From NCBI GenBank assembly GCA_937942115.1, contig CALDFY010000368.1:1-5651 (forward strand): a stretch of DNA of 5,651 bases, read 5' to 3'. This document shows, piece by piece, positions 5,127-5,651 of this stretch (the stretch's first letter is position 1; each line of letters begins with the position of its first letter). Made by a program: the position numbers and the translations under genes. The notes below the pieces were generated by a model. The model saw only the letters and a list, made by a program, of their open reading frames with translations, did not search any database and had not been told where the DNA came from. This stretch comes from an uncultured Anaerolineae bacterium. Its GTDB lineage: Bacteria; Chloroflexota; Anaerolineae; B4-G1; DUEL01.

Positions 5127-5651
5127 ACGGGGAGATGGTCCAGGTCATCTCTCCACTGATTTCCTGCCCGTATTCCTCAACCAGTGTGTTGCTTTCGCAG
5201 TCCAGGGCTGCCAGGTCATAGGTACCGGCCGGGAGATAGAAGGTGTACGAACCGCCTGGAGGGACCGTCTCGTTATCCAGCCAGTCATTGCCCCATTCGG
5301 CGCTGCCGGAGGGGGAGATCAGGATGTAACAGATAGGGATGTCCAGTTGGTTGATCAGGGTCAGCGATGCCTCGGCGATGTCTTCCAGGGTCCAGGTGAT
5401 ACCGTCCTTCTCCAGCAGGATACCGGATTGAATGTCCAGGGCATTACCGTCACAGTCGTCGGCCCGCAGGTCATACGTCCCCAGGGGGACCTGGAAGGTC
5501 CGGGTGCTTCCGGCCGGGATGGTGGTATCTTTTCCCATCCAGTCGGGACCCCAGGTATCGCTATCGGAGGGGGAGATATAGAGGTAGCAAATTTCGTGGC
5601 TGGAGTTGTTGACGACCAGCACGGGGGCCCGCTGGAGAGGGTCAAGAGACC
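5125..5651 (-). CDS. Unrecognised two-repeat WGxDW protein, C-terminal part (partial, runs off right edge)
   Basis: The minus-strand frame is open from 5651 to a TAA at 5127-5125, giving at least 174 residues; the true start lies outside. A GTG at 5622-5620 is in frame but falls just where the first repeat begins, so it is unlikely to be the start. Numbering from that codon, two homologous repeats of about 85 residues are seen (about 1-79 and 87-163). Both contain I-C-Y-x-x-ISPS, WGxDW, a Pro-Gly turn, TF.[VL]P.GTYDL, a D-C pair and a C-terminal TWT. Each repeat carries two cysteines at matching positions (C12/C57 and C98/C142), which could form a disulfide in an exported protein. Composition suggests a beta-sandwich rich in Thr, Ser and Asp, perhaps extracellular; no signal peptide or membrane segment is within view. 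The function is unknown. The gene converges on the MBL gene and its terminator. Confidence 0.75.
   Translation of the reverse strand, partial: SLDPLQRAPVLVVNNSSHEICYLYISPSDSDTWGPDWMGKDTTIPAGSTRTFQVPLGTYDLRADDCDGNALDIQSGILLEKDGITWTLEDIAEASLTLINQLDIPICYILISPSGSAEWGNDWLDNETVPPGGSYTFYLPAGTYDLAALDCESNTLVEEYGQEISGEMTWTISP

Overview
The window looks like a piece of a GC-rich bacterial chromosome, most likely Chloroflexota and probably of the Anaerolineae type. This placement is an inference. It rests on the DHH-CBS-nucleotidyltransferase fusion, the human-ADSL-like start of PurB, the rhodanese-less ThiI, the WGxDW-repeat protein at the right edge, and the abundance of short palindromic and tandem repeats at gene edges. 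No rRNA, tRNA, transposase, phage gene or CRISPR array is visible.

Layout from left to right. (1) 1-151, minus strand: the first 50 residues of adenylosuccinate lyase (purB), running off the left edge. (2) 152-352: a divergent control region. It holds a nine-unit 8-bp tandem repeat that stops three bases before the purB ATG, an extended -10 promoter for purB, a 10-bp palindrome over that promoter's -35, and a promoter-like TACAAT box just before the rightward gene. (3) 353-2956, plus strand: an 867-residue fusion of DHH/DHHA1 phosphoesterase, two CBS domains and a class II tRNA nucleotidyltransferase (CCA- or A-adding). (4) 2971-4134, plus strand: thiI, tRNA 4-thiouridine synthase, 14 bases downstream and probably in the same operon. 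(5) 4130-4370: two almost identical 58-bp nested palindromes, a decayed C-rich tail and a third, unrelated nested palindrome. The first 58-bp unit supplies the thiI stop codon. (6) 4444-5067, plus strand: a glyoxalase-II-like metallo-beta-lactamase-fold hydrolase, ending in a very strong intrinsic terminator at 5079-5126. (7) 5125-5651, minus strand: the C-terminal part of an unrecognised protein made of two homologous repeats of about 85 residues. It converges on the terminator and runs off the right edge.

The rightward genes make sense together as tRNA maturation: one protein builds or repairs the 3' CCA end (with a fused phosphoesterase of unknown role) and the next thiolates U8. The MBL hydrolase follows in the same direction, but the repeat cluster separates it, so co-transcription is uncertain. 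The most notable non-coding signals are the nested palindromes, whose arm differences are compensatory and so preserve folding, and the tandem repeat in the presumed purB 5' leader.
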